Source: an uncultured Thermogutta sp. (GTDB lineage: Bacteria > Planctomycetota > Planctomycetia > Pirellulales > Thermoguttaceae). From it: DNA of 64,000 nucleotides. A program made the position numbers and the translations under genes. The stretch spans positions 62,001-126,000 of the forward strand of contig CAKZMM010000082.1 in the NCBI GenBank assembly GCA_937128505.1, in the 5' to 3' direction. Under the pieces are notes generated by a model, which was not told where the DNA came from, did no database searches, and saw only the letters and a list, made by a program, of their open reading frames with translations. Within the stretch, counting starts at the first letter, position 1. Each line of letters opens with the position of its first letter. Positions 17,877-27,094 of the stretch are shown one piece after another.

Positions 17877-18644
17877 ATGCTAACGAAGCGGATCATCCCA
17901 TGCCTCGACGTCGACCGAGGAAGGGTCGTAAAGGGGATAAATTTTGTGAATCTTCGCGATGCGGGCGACCCGGTGGAAACTGCCGCCCGATACGAGCAAG
18001 AAGGTGCCGACGAGCTAGTCTTCCTCGACATCACGGCAAGCCATGAAGGCCGGAAAATCATGCTCGACGTGGTGCGGAGGACAGCCGAAGTGATTTTCAT
18101 GCCTCTTTGCGTGGGTGGTGGAATCCGCACGTTAGACGATATTCGGGAACTACTGAATGCCGGGGCCGATAAAGTCTCGATCAATTCGGCAGCGTGCCGA
18201 AATCCGGAGTTCGTTCGCGAGGCCGCACGAAGGTTCGGTAGCCAGTGTATCGTCGTAAATATTGATCCAAAGCGGGTTTATAAAGACGGGCGAGAACTTT
18301 GGGAGGTGCATATCAATGGCGGGAGGGTCCCTACGGGTCTGGAGGCCGTCCAATGGGCGCGACGAGTCGAATCGCTTGGAGCGGGGGAAATTGTTTTGAC
18401 TTCCATGGATGCCGATGGGACCCAAAACGGTTATGATCTTGAAATGCTTGCGGCGGTCCGTGAGGCGGTGAACATTCCGATTGTCGCCAGTGGGGGGGCG
18501 GGATGCCCCGAACATATGGCGGAAGCAATAATCAAGGGTGGGGCAGATGCAGTCTTAGCCGCCAGTATCTTTCATTATGGTCAATATTCTATTCGCGAAA
18601 CTAAAGAACACCTTCGACGGCGGGGAATTCCCGTCCGCTTGTAG
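17877..18644 (+). CDS. hisF: Imidazole glycerol phosphate synthase subunit HisF
   Basis: Cyclase subunit of the HisF-HisH complex. It uses ammonia from HisH to convert PRFAR into imidazole glycerol phosphate and AICAR in histidine synthesis. With the ATG at 17877 the protein is 255 residues, the usual length, and begins [12 protein letters not shown]. The catalytic aspartates fall exactly at positions 11 and 130, as in well-studied His[36 protein letters not shown] and ASGGAG are all present. The frame is open 26 codons further upstream, but that part is unconserved. No other his gene is nearby, which is common in bacteria with scattered his genes. Confidence 0.95.
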   Translation: MLTKRIIPCLDVDRGRVVKGINFVNLRDAGDPVETAARYEQEGADELVFLDITASHEGRKIMLDVVRRTAEVIFMPLCVGGGIRTLDDIRELLNAGADKVSINSAACRNPEFVREAARRFGSQCIVVNIDPKRVYKDGRELWEVHINGGRVPTGLEAVQWARRVESLGAGEIVLTSMDADGTQNGYDLEMLAAVREAVNIPIVASGGAGCPEHMAEAIIKGGADAVLAASIFHYGQYSIRETKEHLRRRGIPVRL

Positions 18645-19183
18645 ATGTTCGATCTTCGGAAGCTCGCATGGTGGCTACGGCCTCCTGTAAGCACTTGCCA
18701 TGAGCCACTAGACGGTCTTAGGCTCAGGCAATTTAGGCCGAGTAACCATTCGGGGTATTTTTAAATACGTTTAATGAAAAACGGTTTCGGAAATTTTCTC
18801 GGCTCCCGGGGCTGCGCAACACTTCCGGAAGACTTTGGCAGTGGGATCCAGGGGAATGTACACTACATGGTCGTAGACTGATGGCTCGAGGTTTGTAAAC
18901 TGGAAGAATTTAGGGTGGGCCAGCAAGTCACAGGTTAGGATCTTTCGGATCGCGCGGGGTTTGACCAAGCCGAATGCACGAAGCGGTACGCCGGCCAGAT
19001 TAATTATGGAGGAGTTTTTGGGGGTCGTTACGCGGGTTTGATTCCGGTCCTCCGGCGGGCAGGTATTACCGCTGCTACCCGGTTGTTAGAATGCTAAATC
19101 TCATTTGAAGGCTGTAAATATTTTCTGCCGAAAGCGCTGTGGTGCCAATCGACTTTATTCATGCTTGACGGAAGGGTGGGTCT
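18645..19183. other. 540-bp spacer between hisF and the pilT-like gene
   Basis: No gene, tandem repeat or clear terminator was seen. Confidence 0.5.
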
Positions 19184-20335
19184 ATGGTGCTGCCTTTAGA
19201 AGCGGATATTGATCGTTTTCGTGGAAAGAAAAAAGAGCTAGAAATCGATAAGCTTTTCCGTGCTCTTGTGAAGCTGGAAGGAAGCGACCTCCACCTAAAG
19301 GTAGGTCTCCCGCCTTTTATCCGAGTGGTCGGAGAGCTACGGCCTTTGAACCGTGCCCCCATAGACGACGACGAAATGGTGCGACTGATCTTCCCGATGA
19401 TGAATGAGCGGGCTCGGCGAATTTTCGACGAAAATGGGGGAGTTGACTTCGCTTACACGGTGGAAGTCGATGGCCGGGTCTGGCGATTCCGGGTGAACGT
19501 ATTGCAACAGATGGGCCATGTGGGGCTGGTAGCCCGGCGGGTCAACAATTGGATCCCCAGCTTTGAGCAACTACATTTGCCCCCTGTGCTGGAAAAGTTG
19601 TGCACTTATCAACAGGGGATGATTCTGCTTGCCGGGATCACTGGGTCCGGGAAGAGCACCACGATTGCTGCGATGCTCGATTGGATCAATCACCGTTACC
19701 GCAAACACATCCTGACACTTGAGGACCCGATCGAATTCGTTTTTACGGAGGATAAATGCCTTATCAATCAGCGGGAGATTGGGCAGGATGTTAAAGACTT
19801 TATGGTCGGCATGAAGCATGCGGTGCGTGAAGACCCCGACGTGATCCTCGTCGGTGAGATGCGTGACCGCGAGACCTTTGAAACGGCGATTCAAGCGGCC
19901 GAAACGGGGCACTTGGTCTTTGGGACGATTCACGCAAATACGGCACCGAGCACGATTGGCCGTATCCTCGACCTATTCCCGGAATCGATGCATCAGGCCA
20001 TCCGCAGCGCGATGGCTTTCAACATGAAGGCAATCATCGCCCAGAAGCTCTTGCCGTCGATTAAGCCGGGGGTTCCGCGCGTCCCGACTTGCGAAATAAT
20101 GATTTTTACGCCGATGGTGAAAAAGTTGATTTTAGAGCATCAGGATGAAAAACTAGCAGATGCCATTCGTCTGGGTGTTTCCGAGGGAATGCAAGACTTT
20201 ACCATGAGTCTGAAGGATCTGGTCGAGCGTCAACTCATCGACCGGGTAACCGCCTTCGAATGGGCACCCAATCCAGAAGCTTTGAAGATGGCTCTGAAAG
20301 GTATCCAGGTAAAAGAATCCGGGATGATCTCATGA
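19184..20335 (+). CDS. PilT-type twitching/secretion ATPase
   Basis: A hexameric AAA-like ATPase of the type II/IV secretion superfamily. PilT members drive pilus retraction at the cytoplasmic face of the inner membrane. All nucleotide motifs are intact: Walker A GITGSGKST at 151-159, Asp box LEDP at 179-182, Walker B DPDVILVGEMRD at 217-228 and His box TGH at 241-243 (continuing LVFGTIHANTAPS). An N-terminal PAS-like domain (SDLHLKVGLPPFIRV at 34-48) precedes them. The 383 residues include a slightly extended C terminus. Its last four bases (ATGA) overlap the start of the next gene, a degenerate relative, which suggests translational coupling and a shared complex. No pilin, PilB or PilC gene is in this window, so pilus retraction is inferred from family only. 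Confidence 0.92.
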   Translation: MVLPLEADIDRFRGKKKELEIDKLFRALVKLEGSDLHLKVGLPPFIRVVGELRPLNRAPIDDDEMVRLIFPMMNERARRIFDENGGVDFAYTVEVDGRVWRFRVNVLQQMGHVGLVARRVNNWIPSFEQLHLPPVLEKLCTYQQGMILLAGITGSGKSTTIAAMLDWINHRYRKHILTLEDPIEFVFTEDKCLINQREIGQDVKDFMVGMKHAVREDPDVILVGEMRDRETFETAIQAAETGHLVFGTIHANTAPSTIGRILDLFPESMHQAIRSAMAFNMKAIIAQKLLPSIKPGVPRVPTCEIMIFTPMVKKLILEHQDEKLADAIRLGVSEGMQDFTMSLKDLVERQLIDRVTAFEWAPNPEALKMALKGIQVKESGMIS

Positions 20336-22095
20336 AGCGATGGCTTTGGCTTTGGCTCCTGGGTTTGCTTGTGGTGGTCTGGTTGCCCGCGGAGCTTTGC
20401 GCTCAGCCGGTGTCAACCGTTTTGGCTCAGGAAACCTTAAAGGATGGTTGGAGCGGTCCGGGGTTTTATTTCAGCTTCGTCAAGATGCTGCTTTTATGGG
20501 GTGTGTTCGCCCTCTGGGTCGCGACCAACGACTGGGCCAATCGCGACATGATGGAACACGATTTTGAGTACCCGGTGTGGAATAACGTCCTTTTTTTCGT
20601 GTTCCTTGGTAGTTTTCTCCTTGCGCTAATCTTGCCGTGGTTTCTGGTGAGTTTCCCGCTGGTGGTGCTAGCGTGGGCGGTTCCGCTCGGGCTGTACATT
20701 GCCAATCGGAACAAGCGGGTTGAGGCCAATGAGAAAGTATTAACCGCGGCTCATTTTCGGCGTATTTTTGCCCGAATGCTTAAGCCGGCGGGTGTCAAAG
20801 TGGAGGCAGAACCGGTGGATCCCCGGGACGCTGGGCCGCCGATTAATTTGGCAGCGCGGGGCGGTCCGACTCCACGGGACGAGGCAGCGCGTCTTCTGGC
20901 TTCCCGGCAGGCTCCTGGCTTTGCCGACTTGCGTAAGTTGCTCGCCGATGCCATTTCCCGGCGCGCGGACTCGGTGCTCCTCGATTACACTCAGCAGGGG
21001 GTATCGCGTCGGTATTTTATCGACGGCGTTTGGCATAATGTCGACCCGATGGAACGGGAGATTGCCGATCCGCTCTTGGAGGCCCTCAAGCTTTTAAGCG
21101 GAGCTAATCCGGAAGACCGGCAGCGGCGTCAGCAGGGGAAGTTCGCCGCGAAGTTTCAGTCCGCCTCCTATCAGGGGACGATGGTAAGCCAAGGAACCAA
21201 AACCGGCGAGCGGGTCATTATCCAACTCGAAGGGCAGAAGACGCGTTTCAAGACGCTCGAAGAGTTGGGCATGCGGCCGAAGATGCAAGATCAACTGAAG
21301 GAAATCTTGGGACGACACCAAGGGTTTGTTGTCTTTTCGGCCTTACCCGGCAGTGGTCTGCGAACCACAGTTACCACGGCATTGCAGGTGATGGATCGCT
21401 TCACTCGCGACTTCATCTCGGTCGAGGATGAAAGCAATCGGGCAGATGAAGTGGAGAACGTCGTCATAAAGACCTATCGTTCCGCGGAAGGGCAAACACC
21501 AGCAAGCATCTTGCGAGATGTTTTCTTACTTGAACCGGGTGTGGTTGTGATCCGCGATCTGGCGGACGCCCCGACGGTCAGCAGAATGTGTGCTGAGGTC
21601 TCCGAGGGGCGATTGCTGATTGGTTCGATTCGCGCCGCAGAGGCGGCTGAGGCGATCCTAAAACTTCTGGCCCTTGGTATTCGGCCCGAGGAGCTAAGCT
21701 CGTCACTCACCGCGGTCGTCTGCCAGCGTCTAGTCCGAAAGTTATGCGAATATTGCAAGGAGGCGTATACCCCGCCTCCGCAAACCCTTCAGCAACTGGG
21801 CATTCCGGCAGGCCGCATCGAAGTTCTTTTCCGCCCTCCAGAGCATGCCGAAGAACCTTGCCCACATTGCCAGGGCACCGGCTACTTCGGACGAACGGGG
21901 ATTTTCGAAATGATTGTGGTGGATAATGGAGTGCGGGCCGCAATCGCCGGGAATGGGAAAATCGAAGCGATCCGACAGGCCGCTCGCAAATCAGGGTGGC
22001 GTTCCTTGCGAGAGGAGGGGATTTTGGTGGTTGCCAATGGGGTTACCTCGGTGGCGGAGTTGAGCCGAGTCCTGCGACAGCCGGCTGAGAATTAA
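20332..22095 (+). CDS. Membrane-anchored GspE/PilB-like protein with degenerate ATPase motifs
   Basis: A 587-residue protein whose ATG overlaps the stop of the pilT-like gene. Residues 1-24 look like a signal peptide or anchor, and hydrophobic segments follow at ~45-65 and ~86-125. From about residue 195 the sequence follows the GspE/PilB fold, but every catalytic motif is altered. Walker A reads PGSGLRTT (339-346), lacking the Lys. The Asp box is VEDES (364-368). The Walker B region reads EPGVVVIRDLAD (401-412), without the GE pair. The His box reads EGRLLIGSIR. The zinc tetracysteine typical of GspE is intact (Cys472, Cys475, Cys510, Cys513), followed by GTGYFGRTGIFEM. This looks like a retained pseudo-ATPase partner of the upstream enzyme. 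Membrane helices in front of this domain are unusual. Confidence 0.85.
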   Translation: MKRWLWLWLLGLLVVVWLPAELCAQPVSTVLAQETLKDGWSGPGFYFSFVKMLLLWGVFALWVATNDWANRDMMEHDFEYPVWNNVLFFVFLGSFLLALILPWFLVSFPLVVLAWAVPLGLYIANRNKRVEANEKVLTAAHFRRIFARMLKPAGVKVEAEPVDPRDAGPPINLAARGGPTPRDEAARLLASRQAPGFADLRKLLADAISRRADSVLLDYTQQGVSRRYFIDGVWHNVDPMEREIADPLLEALKLLSGANPEDRQRRQQGKFAAKFQSASYQGTMVSQGTKTGERVIIQLEGQKTRFKTLEELGMRPKMQDQLKEILGRHQGFVVFSALPGSGLRTTVTTALQVMDRFTRDFISVEDESNRADEVENVVIKTYRSAEGQTPASILRDVFLLEPGVVVIRDLADAPTVSRMCAEVSEGRLLIGSIRAAEAAEAILKLLALGIRPEELSSSLTAVVCQRLVRKLCEYCKEAYTPPPQTLQQLGIPAGRIEVLFRPPEHAEEPCPHCQGTGYFGRTGIFEMIVVDNGVRAAIAGNGKIEAIRQAARKSGWRSLREEGILVVANGVTSVAELSRVLRQPAEN

Positions 22096-22222
22096 CCGTT
22101 GCGCCATGCTCCCCAACTGAGTTCGTTGGGTGCAGTGTTGAGAACCTTTTTGCCGGCGAATTGCAGAATTGGCTTGGGAATATTGAGCGATTTTGAACCT
22201 TCATTTGAAACGAGTTAGGCCC

Positions 22223-22888
22223 ATGGCTGTGTTATTCCCCTTACTGATGCTTTTGATCGTCGTCATCTGCGTGGCTTTCCTCTACGGCGAAGGAATGTGG
22301 AGCAATGCCATTCGGTGCATCAACGTCTTTTTCTCGGGGATGATCGCCACGAACGTTTGGGAGCCATTAGCAGGCTTCCTGGACGATAGGGTGCATTCGG
22401 GCCTGACATTTTTCTGGGATTTCATCGCGCTGTGGGCGGTTTTCGCCCTAAGCTATGTGTTTTTCACCGTGGTGACCATGATGATCTCCCGTGTGCGGGT
22501 TCGCTTCAAAATGATTGCCGATCGCGTCGGAAGTATCGCCTTCGCTGTGCTAACTGGTTGGTTTTTGCTTTGTTTCACGATGATGACCCTCCACACGTCG
22601 CCGCTAGCAAGAAACTTTTTTTACGGCGGCTTTGATCCGGATTCGCGAATGGTTTTCGGCCTAGCCCCGGATAGACAGTGGCTTGCGTTCGCGAAGTATT
22701 TATCGAAGGGGCCGTTCTCGCGAAGCACCGGCGAGGGTGTTGTGGCAGAGTTTGACCCAAATTACGAATTCATTAATAACTACGCCGCGAGAAGGAAAGC
22801 TTATCAAGATTATCTGGCTCAAAACGCCCAGAGCGTCCGCCAGTTATTGGTGCCGGATGGCACATTCCCGAAGCGGTATTCGCAATAG
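22223..22888 (+). CDS. CvpA-like integral membrane protein
   Basis: About 221 residues from the ATG at 22223 (beginning MAVLFPLLMLLIV); a TTG at 22193 gives ten more residues. Four hydrophobic helices fill the first ~130 residues, in the pattern of colicin V production (CvpA) proteins, including FFSGMIATNVWEPL and FALSYVFFTVVTMMISRV. A polar C-terminal tail follows (DPNYEFINNYAARRKAY). CvpA family members affect envelope homeostasis by an unknown mechanism. It lies 127 bp after the pseudo-ATPase on the same strand and is probably cotranscribed. The assignment rests on helix pattern and a few conserved positions. Confidence 0.6.
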   Translation: MAVLFPLLMLLIVVICVAFLYGEGMWSNAIRCINVFFSGMIATNVWEPLAGFLDDRVHSGLTFFWDFIALWAVFALSYVFFTVVTMMISRVRVRFKMIADRVGSIAFAVLTGWFLLCFTMMTLHTSPLARNFFYGGFDPDSRMVFGLAPDRQWLAFAKYLSKGPFSRSTGEGVVAEFDPNYEFINNYAARRKAYQDYLAQNAQSVRQLLVPDGTFPKRYSQ

Positions 22889-23106
22889 GTGAAAACGTAG
22901 TAGAACTGCGGAAATTTTTCAGGGATCTGTGGGTTGGTCCTGCAGGGTTGATCCTGCCGTAAATCGGTCGCATTTTGACGATCGGAAGATTCCGTGTCCT
23001 GAGTCTTGGGAGGTTTTGTCGGCTCTACAGGTTTCACGAGTTAGGACAAACAAAACCGGCGGCCAAAATCGCGAAACGAAGATTCCGTTCAGGAGGCAGC
23101 GAGTCA

Positions 23107-23850
23107 GTGGTTGTTGAATCGGAAACTCGATGGATTGAGCCGTTGGAGGAACAGATCGCCGAATATCGGCCGGTCTGCGGGATGGCGATCGTGGCCCTCC
23201 TGGTCGGGATCCTGTCTCCTTTGGCATTCTTCCATCCGATCTTGTGGCTAATCCCTGCGGCGGGAATTTCCTTGGCCCTTGGAGCGATTTGGCGGATCGC
23301 ACAATCCAATCCCCCTGCTGTGGGCAGACCGGCAGCAGTTGCCGCCTTGTTGCTGAGTGTTTGGTCGATCACGGCCGCTCCCGCCTACACTCTCACCTCG
23401 CAGACTTTACTCGAGCGAGAGGCGTGTCAATTTGCGGAGCAAGTTCTGAAATTGCTTACGGATGATCAGCCCCACAAGGCTTATCAGTTGAGTAGACAGC
23501 CGCATGTTCGGCTTCCTTTGGATGACGAGCTTTGGGCCGTTTATGCTCGAGACAGCTCTGCGCGTGAGGATTTCGAGGCTTTCGTGCAGCGTCCGGCAGT
23601 GCGAACGCTAATCGCTTTAGGGTCGCGGGCCACTTTTCGCCATTTTCGGACCGTTTCGTTGGGAACAAATTTCGGCCGACTCCGCGCTCAGTTGATTTAC
23701 GCTGTAACTTTTGTAGACGAGGACGGAAAGAAGAAATCATTTTTCGTACTGCTCATCGTCGAGCGCGATGTGGTAAAAGACCGCCGCCAAGCCGCGTGGA
23801 TTCTGTCCGACATCCTCGGCGGCTTCAATCCTGATGAAATCACCGGTTGA
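23107..23850 (+). CDS. Membrane protein of unknown function
   Basis: 247 residues from the GTG at 23107, chosen because AGGAGG lies ten bases upstream; the open frame extends back to 22975 but without a comparable site. The layout is a short acidic N terminus, two or three hydrophobic helices at ~22-95 (VCGMAIVALLVGILSPLAFF, then LLLSVWSITAAPA), and a ~150-residue soluble domain that ends in a beta-rich region (AQLIYAVTFVDEDGKKKSFF, then VLLIVERDVV). The soluble part resembles small stress or sensor domains in planctomycete proteins, but I recognise no named family. It is the fourth gene in line with the pilT-like cluster, with a 218-bp gap before it. Confidence 0.65.
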   Translation: MVVESETRWIEPLEEQIAEYRPVCGMAIVALLVGILSPLAFFHPILWLIPAAGISLALGAIWRIAQSNPPAVGRPAAVAALLLSVWSITAAPAYTLTSQTLLEREACQFAEQVLKLLTDDQPHKAYQLSRQPHVRLPLDDELWAVYARDSSAREDFEAFVQRPAVRTLIALGSRATFRHFRTVSLGTNFGRLRAQLIYAVTFVDEDGKKKSFFVLLIVERDVVKDRRQAAWILSDILGGFNPDEITG

Positions 23851-24751
23851 CGTGCTCCGCGTTTAAAGCCGCCTTCTCTAAGCTGCATTGCCGGTCGTGC
23901 TTTCTCGCCCTTAACTGGGGTTACGTCTTCCGACTTTTGAGCTATGAGTTTCCGTTGCGGCTTTCGCTCTGCTTTGCGCCGAGAATTGCGAGCACGCCGC
24001 TTCCCGGAGCGACCTACGAATTGTGCCGGGAGACGTTTTCTTTAACTTACCCGAGCGTGGAGACCGACGAGCTTGTCCCTGATTTTTTGCCCGAGGGATT
24101 GAATCGAAGTCCTTTATGCGGAGTCTTTCAGCCATCATGACAAACGCGAAGCGCTTCGGCCATCCTCAGGAGCGCGGAGTCTTGCTGCCATCATTATAGG
24201 CTCTGAGTATTACACTCAGCATGATCAACGCTGGGTGTTGCACTCATCATGATGCACGCGGAGTGCTGCGGTCATCATGACCAATGCAAAGTGTTGTAGC
24301 CGACATGATAAACGCCGAGTGTTGCAGTGATCGTGATGAACGCGGGTTTTTACAGTCATTATGGGGAACACGGAGTTTTGCGTTCATCATGATGAACACC
24401 GACTCTTTGCGGTTACCAGACAAATGCGGGGTATTGTAGACACCATGATCAAGGCGCAGTCTTACACCCGTTATGACGGAGGCGGTGTGTCTCAGCCAAC
24501 ATAATGAACGATGAGCAGTTCGCAACAGGTACAAAAGCGCGCATAGCCTTCAACAAGTACCGAAGTACGCACAACTTAGAGTGAGTACTAAAGCACGCAT
24601 GACAAAGACCACAAAGACTGCCGTGACCAAAACCGGCTTTTGGGCGGAAGAGCTCAGCCCGGCTCCGGGAAGCCGGGGGATTGGGTTCATTGCCATCCAA
24701 GTGCCTTGCAGCGGAGAATGAAGCCGGTTGTTGCCGCATGCAGAAACTTGT
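23851..24751. other. 900-bp convergent spacer dominated by a 28-bp repeat array
   Basis: Lies between genes that converge from both sides. The left ~270 bp show no features. 24118-24617 is the repeat array described separately. The last ~130 bp before the DUF4091 gene contain neither a clear terminator nor a gene. Confidence 0.6.
24118..24617. repeat. Degenerate tandem array, ~18 units of exactly 28 bp with a palindromic core
   Basis: Units start every 28 bases from 24118 to 24510 (24118, 24146, 24174, 24202, 24230, 24258, 24286, 24314, 24342, 24370, 24398, 24426, 24454, 24482, 24510). Typical units open GCGGAGTGTTGCAG and then run into TCATCATGATGA, a perfect 12-bp palindrome. In the unit at 24370 the palindrome grows to 16 bp (GTTCATCATGATGAAC). 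Units differ from each other at many positions, yet no insertions or deletions break the register. From 24534 the 28-bp period continues for about three more units with a different motif (AAAGCGCGCAT, GAAGTACGCAC, AAAGCACGCAT). There are no spacers, so it is not CRISPR. Confidence 0.93.
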
Positions 24752-26479
24752 TTAATTGCCCGATCGGCGAGAGGACCGCTCGATAAGCTCCGCCGCTTGA
24801 CGACGCAATTCATCGTAGCGGCGGGGTTCAGGATCCCAGTCGAACCAGCTCCGTGCGACCTGCCGAACTAAGCCGTCGACCGCCTGCTCATTTGCCAGAC
24901 GCGAAGCCAAGACAAGATATTCGTAGTCCTCGATGGCATCACGGAGGGCCTTCAATCTTAAACTGCAAACGATTCCATCATAACCGACAGGACGAGCCGG
25001 GTAGACCAGCGTTCCTTCACCGTGATAAACCAAGCTTCGGCCAGTTTCCCGGCGGCCGTAAGTCCAACTTTCCAACCATGGATCTTCCACCTGACGCCAA
25101 TAGCTCATTCCACCCCAGTACAGGATTCCCTCGATGCGGTATCGCCAACTGATCCAGGCCGGAACCCGATAGTGGAGTAGCGGAAAATCAATGTGCCACC
25201 AGGGCGTTTTTGGCCCCTGGCATAGTGCCGTATAGGTCCAAATTGTTTCGCCCAGCTTGCGTCGGGCTGCGGCTGGCTCCTCTTCGAACAAGGAGAAAAG
25301 CGGACACCAAATATCAACCGCCCCGTAAAGATCCCCCCAAGACGGATCCTGCGGTTGCGGCTGTTCCACCACAAGGATTTTGACGACACTTTGAGCCTCC
25401 CGAATCACCTTGCCCCAGCGGCGGACGTATTCGTACGCTTCCGCATCGTTCGGTTCATCTCGGAGGTAAGTGTAGAAAACGATCTCCGGCCGATTGAGCG
25501 CGGCAGCAAGGCGGTCGAAAGCTGCCAACCATGCGAAAAGTCGTTCCCGTTCGGCTTCCGGGGCCTTCACCACAGAGCTCGGATGAGGAACCATTAAAGC
25601 ATTGACGTGAAATTCATTAATAAATCCGCGAAGCTTTTCAACATATTCGGAGGGGATTTCAAACTCTCTTTCCCCTTTGGCCACAGGCCGAAGCCATTCG
25701 CTCGGCGGTGTTGCATTGATACGATGTCGCGAGACTAGTTCTGCGCACTGCCGATCAATCCCGGCCCAATCCGTCGGTTCCGGTTCTTTGCTTTCCCTTG
25801 CCCGAAGGCGATAGTAATCCCGCATTCGTTGGGAAGGCGAGCCAAGCGCGGTTTTCCAGCTCGAAACTCGCGGCAGGCTGAAATCCCAGACCATGAGTTC
25901 CACAGGGACGTTCCCCACGGGGTTACCCCCGCTTTTTACCAGCACCTCGCCGCGGTATTTGCCAGCGGGGGTGCCAGGTGGGACAAAGATATCGATCCAA
26001 AACCCTTGTGTTTCCTCGGCAGGCAAATGGAACGGCATCGCGATGAAGCGGCCACCGGTCAGCGGTTTCCGGGTGAGCGGATGCTCGACCGGGATTAATG
26101 GATCGGGATACCAGCCCGGCTCGAAAGCATCGTTCCGAAAGGTCCCTTGTTTGATCTCGATCTGATGTTGGCGAAAAACGCGAATATGCCCCTTCCCAAT
26201 AGAATGGGTATCTGGACCCAAAAGCGTCGTGAGCTCAACCGAGATGCCCGGTACAGCGCTTGGAGATCGCAGCAAAACCTGAAAGCTTTCCCACTCATTA
26301 CCGGCTGCTGCAAGTTGAACAACTTCCAGAGGTTTTGCCGGTTCGTGGCGAAGCACTCGTCGGGCTTCTGTGCAGACCCATACCTGAACTTCTTGATCCG
26401 CTGCCGAAACTATCATTGAAAAGAGGCTGAACCATGATAAAAAACCAACGGCATATTTTGGTAGGCACATCGCTTTCAT
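24752..26479 (-). CDS. Secreted DUF4091-domain protein (glycoside-hydrolase-like)
   Basis: A 575-residue protein with a Sec signal peptide (hydrophobic GFLSWFSLFSMIVSA, cleavage near residue 27). It is followed by a beta-rich N-terminal domain and a central TIM-barrel-like region (YLRDEPNDAEAYEYVRRWG, VDIWCPLFSLF). The C-terminal DUF4091 segment contains 'RYRIEGILYWGGMSYWR' and the late LKALRDAIEDYEYL motif. DUF4091 proteins are found with carbohydrate-active enzymes and are thought to act on polysaccharides; the catalytic residues are not established. The acid in RDEPND is the likeliest catalytic candidate. The start gives a normal signal peptide. The gene stands alone, 600 bp from its neighbour. 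Confidence 0.85.
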   Translation of the reverse strand: MKAMCLPKYAVGFLSWFSLFSMIVSAADQEVQVWVCTEARRVLRHEPAKPLEVVQLAAAGNEWESFQVLLRSPSAVPGISVELTTLLGPDTHSIGKGHIRVFRQHQIEIKQGTFRNDAFEPGWYPDPLIPVEHPLTRKPLTGGRFIAMPFHLPAEETQGFWIDIFVPPGTPAGKYRGEVLVKSGGNPVGNVPVELMVWDFSLPRVSSWKTALGSPSQRMRDYYRLRARESKEPEPTDWAGIDRQCAELVSRHRINATPPSEWLRPVAKGEREFEIPSEYVEKLRGFINEFHVNALMVPHPSSVVKAPEAERERLFAWLAAFDRLAAALNRPEIVFYTYLRDEPNDAEAYEYVRRWGKVIREAQSVVKILVVEQPQPQDPSWGDLYGAVDIWCPLFSLFEEEPAAARRKLGETIWTYTALCQGPKTPWWHIDFPLLHYRVPAWISWRYRIEGILYWGGMSYWRQVEDPWLESWTYGRRETGRSLVYHGEGTLVYPARPVGYDGIVCSLRLKALRDAIEDYEYLVLASRLANEQAVDGLVRQVARSWFDWDPEPRRYDELRRQAAELIERSSRRSGN

Positions 26480-27094
26480 CTCCCCTCCTCAGCAATAACC
26501 CTCGCTTCTTACCACCGTTTGCGGTTTATGAACTTCGCGAAAAAGCCTCCGGCAGATTCCTATCAGCCACTAAAGTGGCGAATTTGGATCACCCGATTGA
26601 ATCGGCGAAGTAAGAATACGCAGCCAATCGGTTTGAGTCGGTAATGTCTCACCGGCGTTTGCCGACCCGCGGTGAGGTACGCATTTGCCCGCCGATCGTC
26701 GGGCGTTCGAACATACGGGTCAACTTTTTCGTAAACCTTCCTACGGGGGTATACCTGCCCACGGGGTAAGATAAATCCTTGGGCCTTGAACAAGCGAACT
26801 TTTCTGGGGAAGCCTTCAGGTGTATCAGAACGGGCCCAGAATTCAGCCGCAACCTGCGGGAATGACCGAATCGTATGATTGGGGCCAACCGAGTTCGAGG
26901 CCAACCAAAAAGGTTTTACCCAAACAGGGATTCGGTGCTGGGTGAAAACACGAAAGATTCGGCGCCGGGTGAAATACGAAACCGCTTGATCTCTGCGGTT
27001 TTGGGATCGCTTTCGGCTGCTTAAGCCCCACTGCTCTTCCAACTGCAATCGCCGCTACCACTCCAAATCTTTCAGGGCACGGTGATTAAATTGA
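26480..27094. other. 615-bp spacer
   Basis: No gene was recognised; the minus-strand frames here are repeat-affected and featureless. It holds one degenerate tandem repeat at 26929-26981. A smaller echo of ACGGGG plus TA lies near 26744-26770. Confidence 0.45.
26929..26981. repeat. Degenerate tandem repeat, 2 x ~27 bp
   Basis: Copies start at 26929 and 26956 with GATTCGG, then GGGTGAAA and ACGAAA. They differ at a few bases and by one single-base length change. Confidence 0.8.

Noticed and set aside
24118-24617. Regular 28-bp period suggesting a CRISPR array
   Set aside because: The units abut with no unique spacers, are not near-identical and no cas gene is present; it is a degenerate tandem array.
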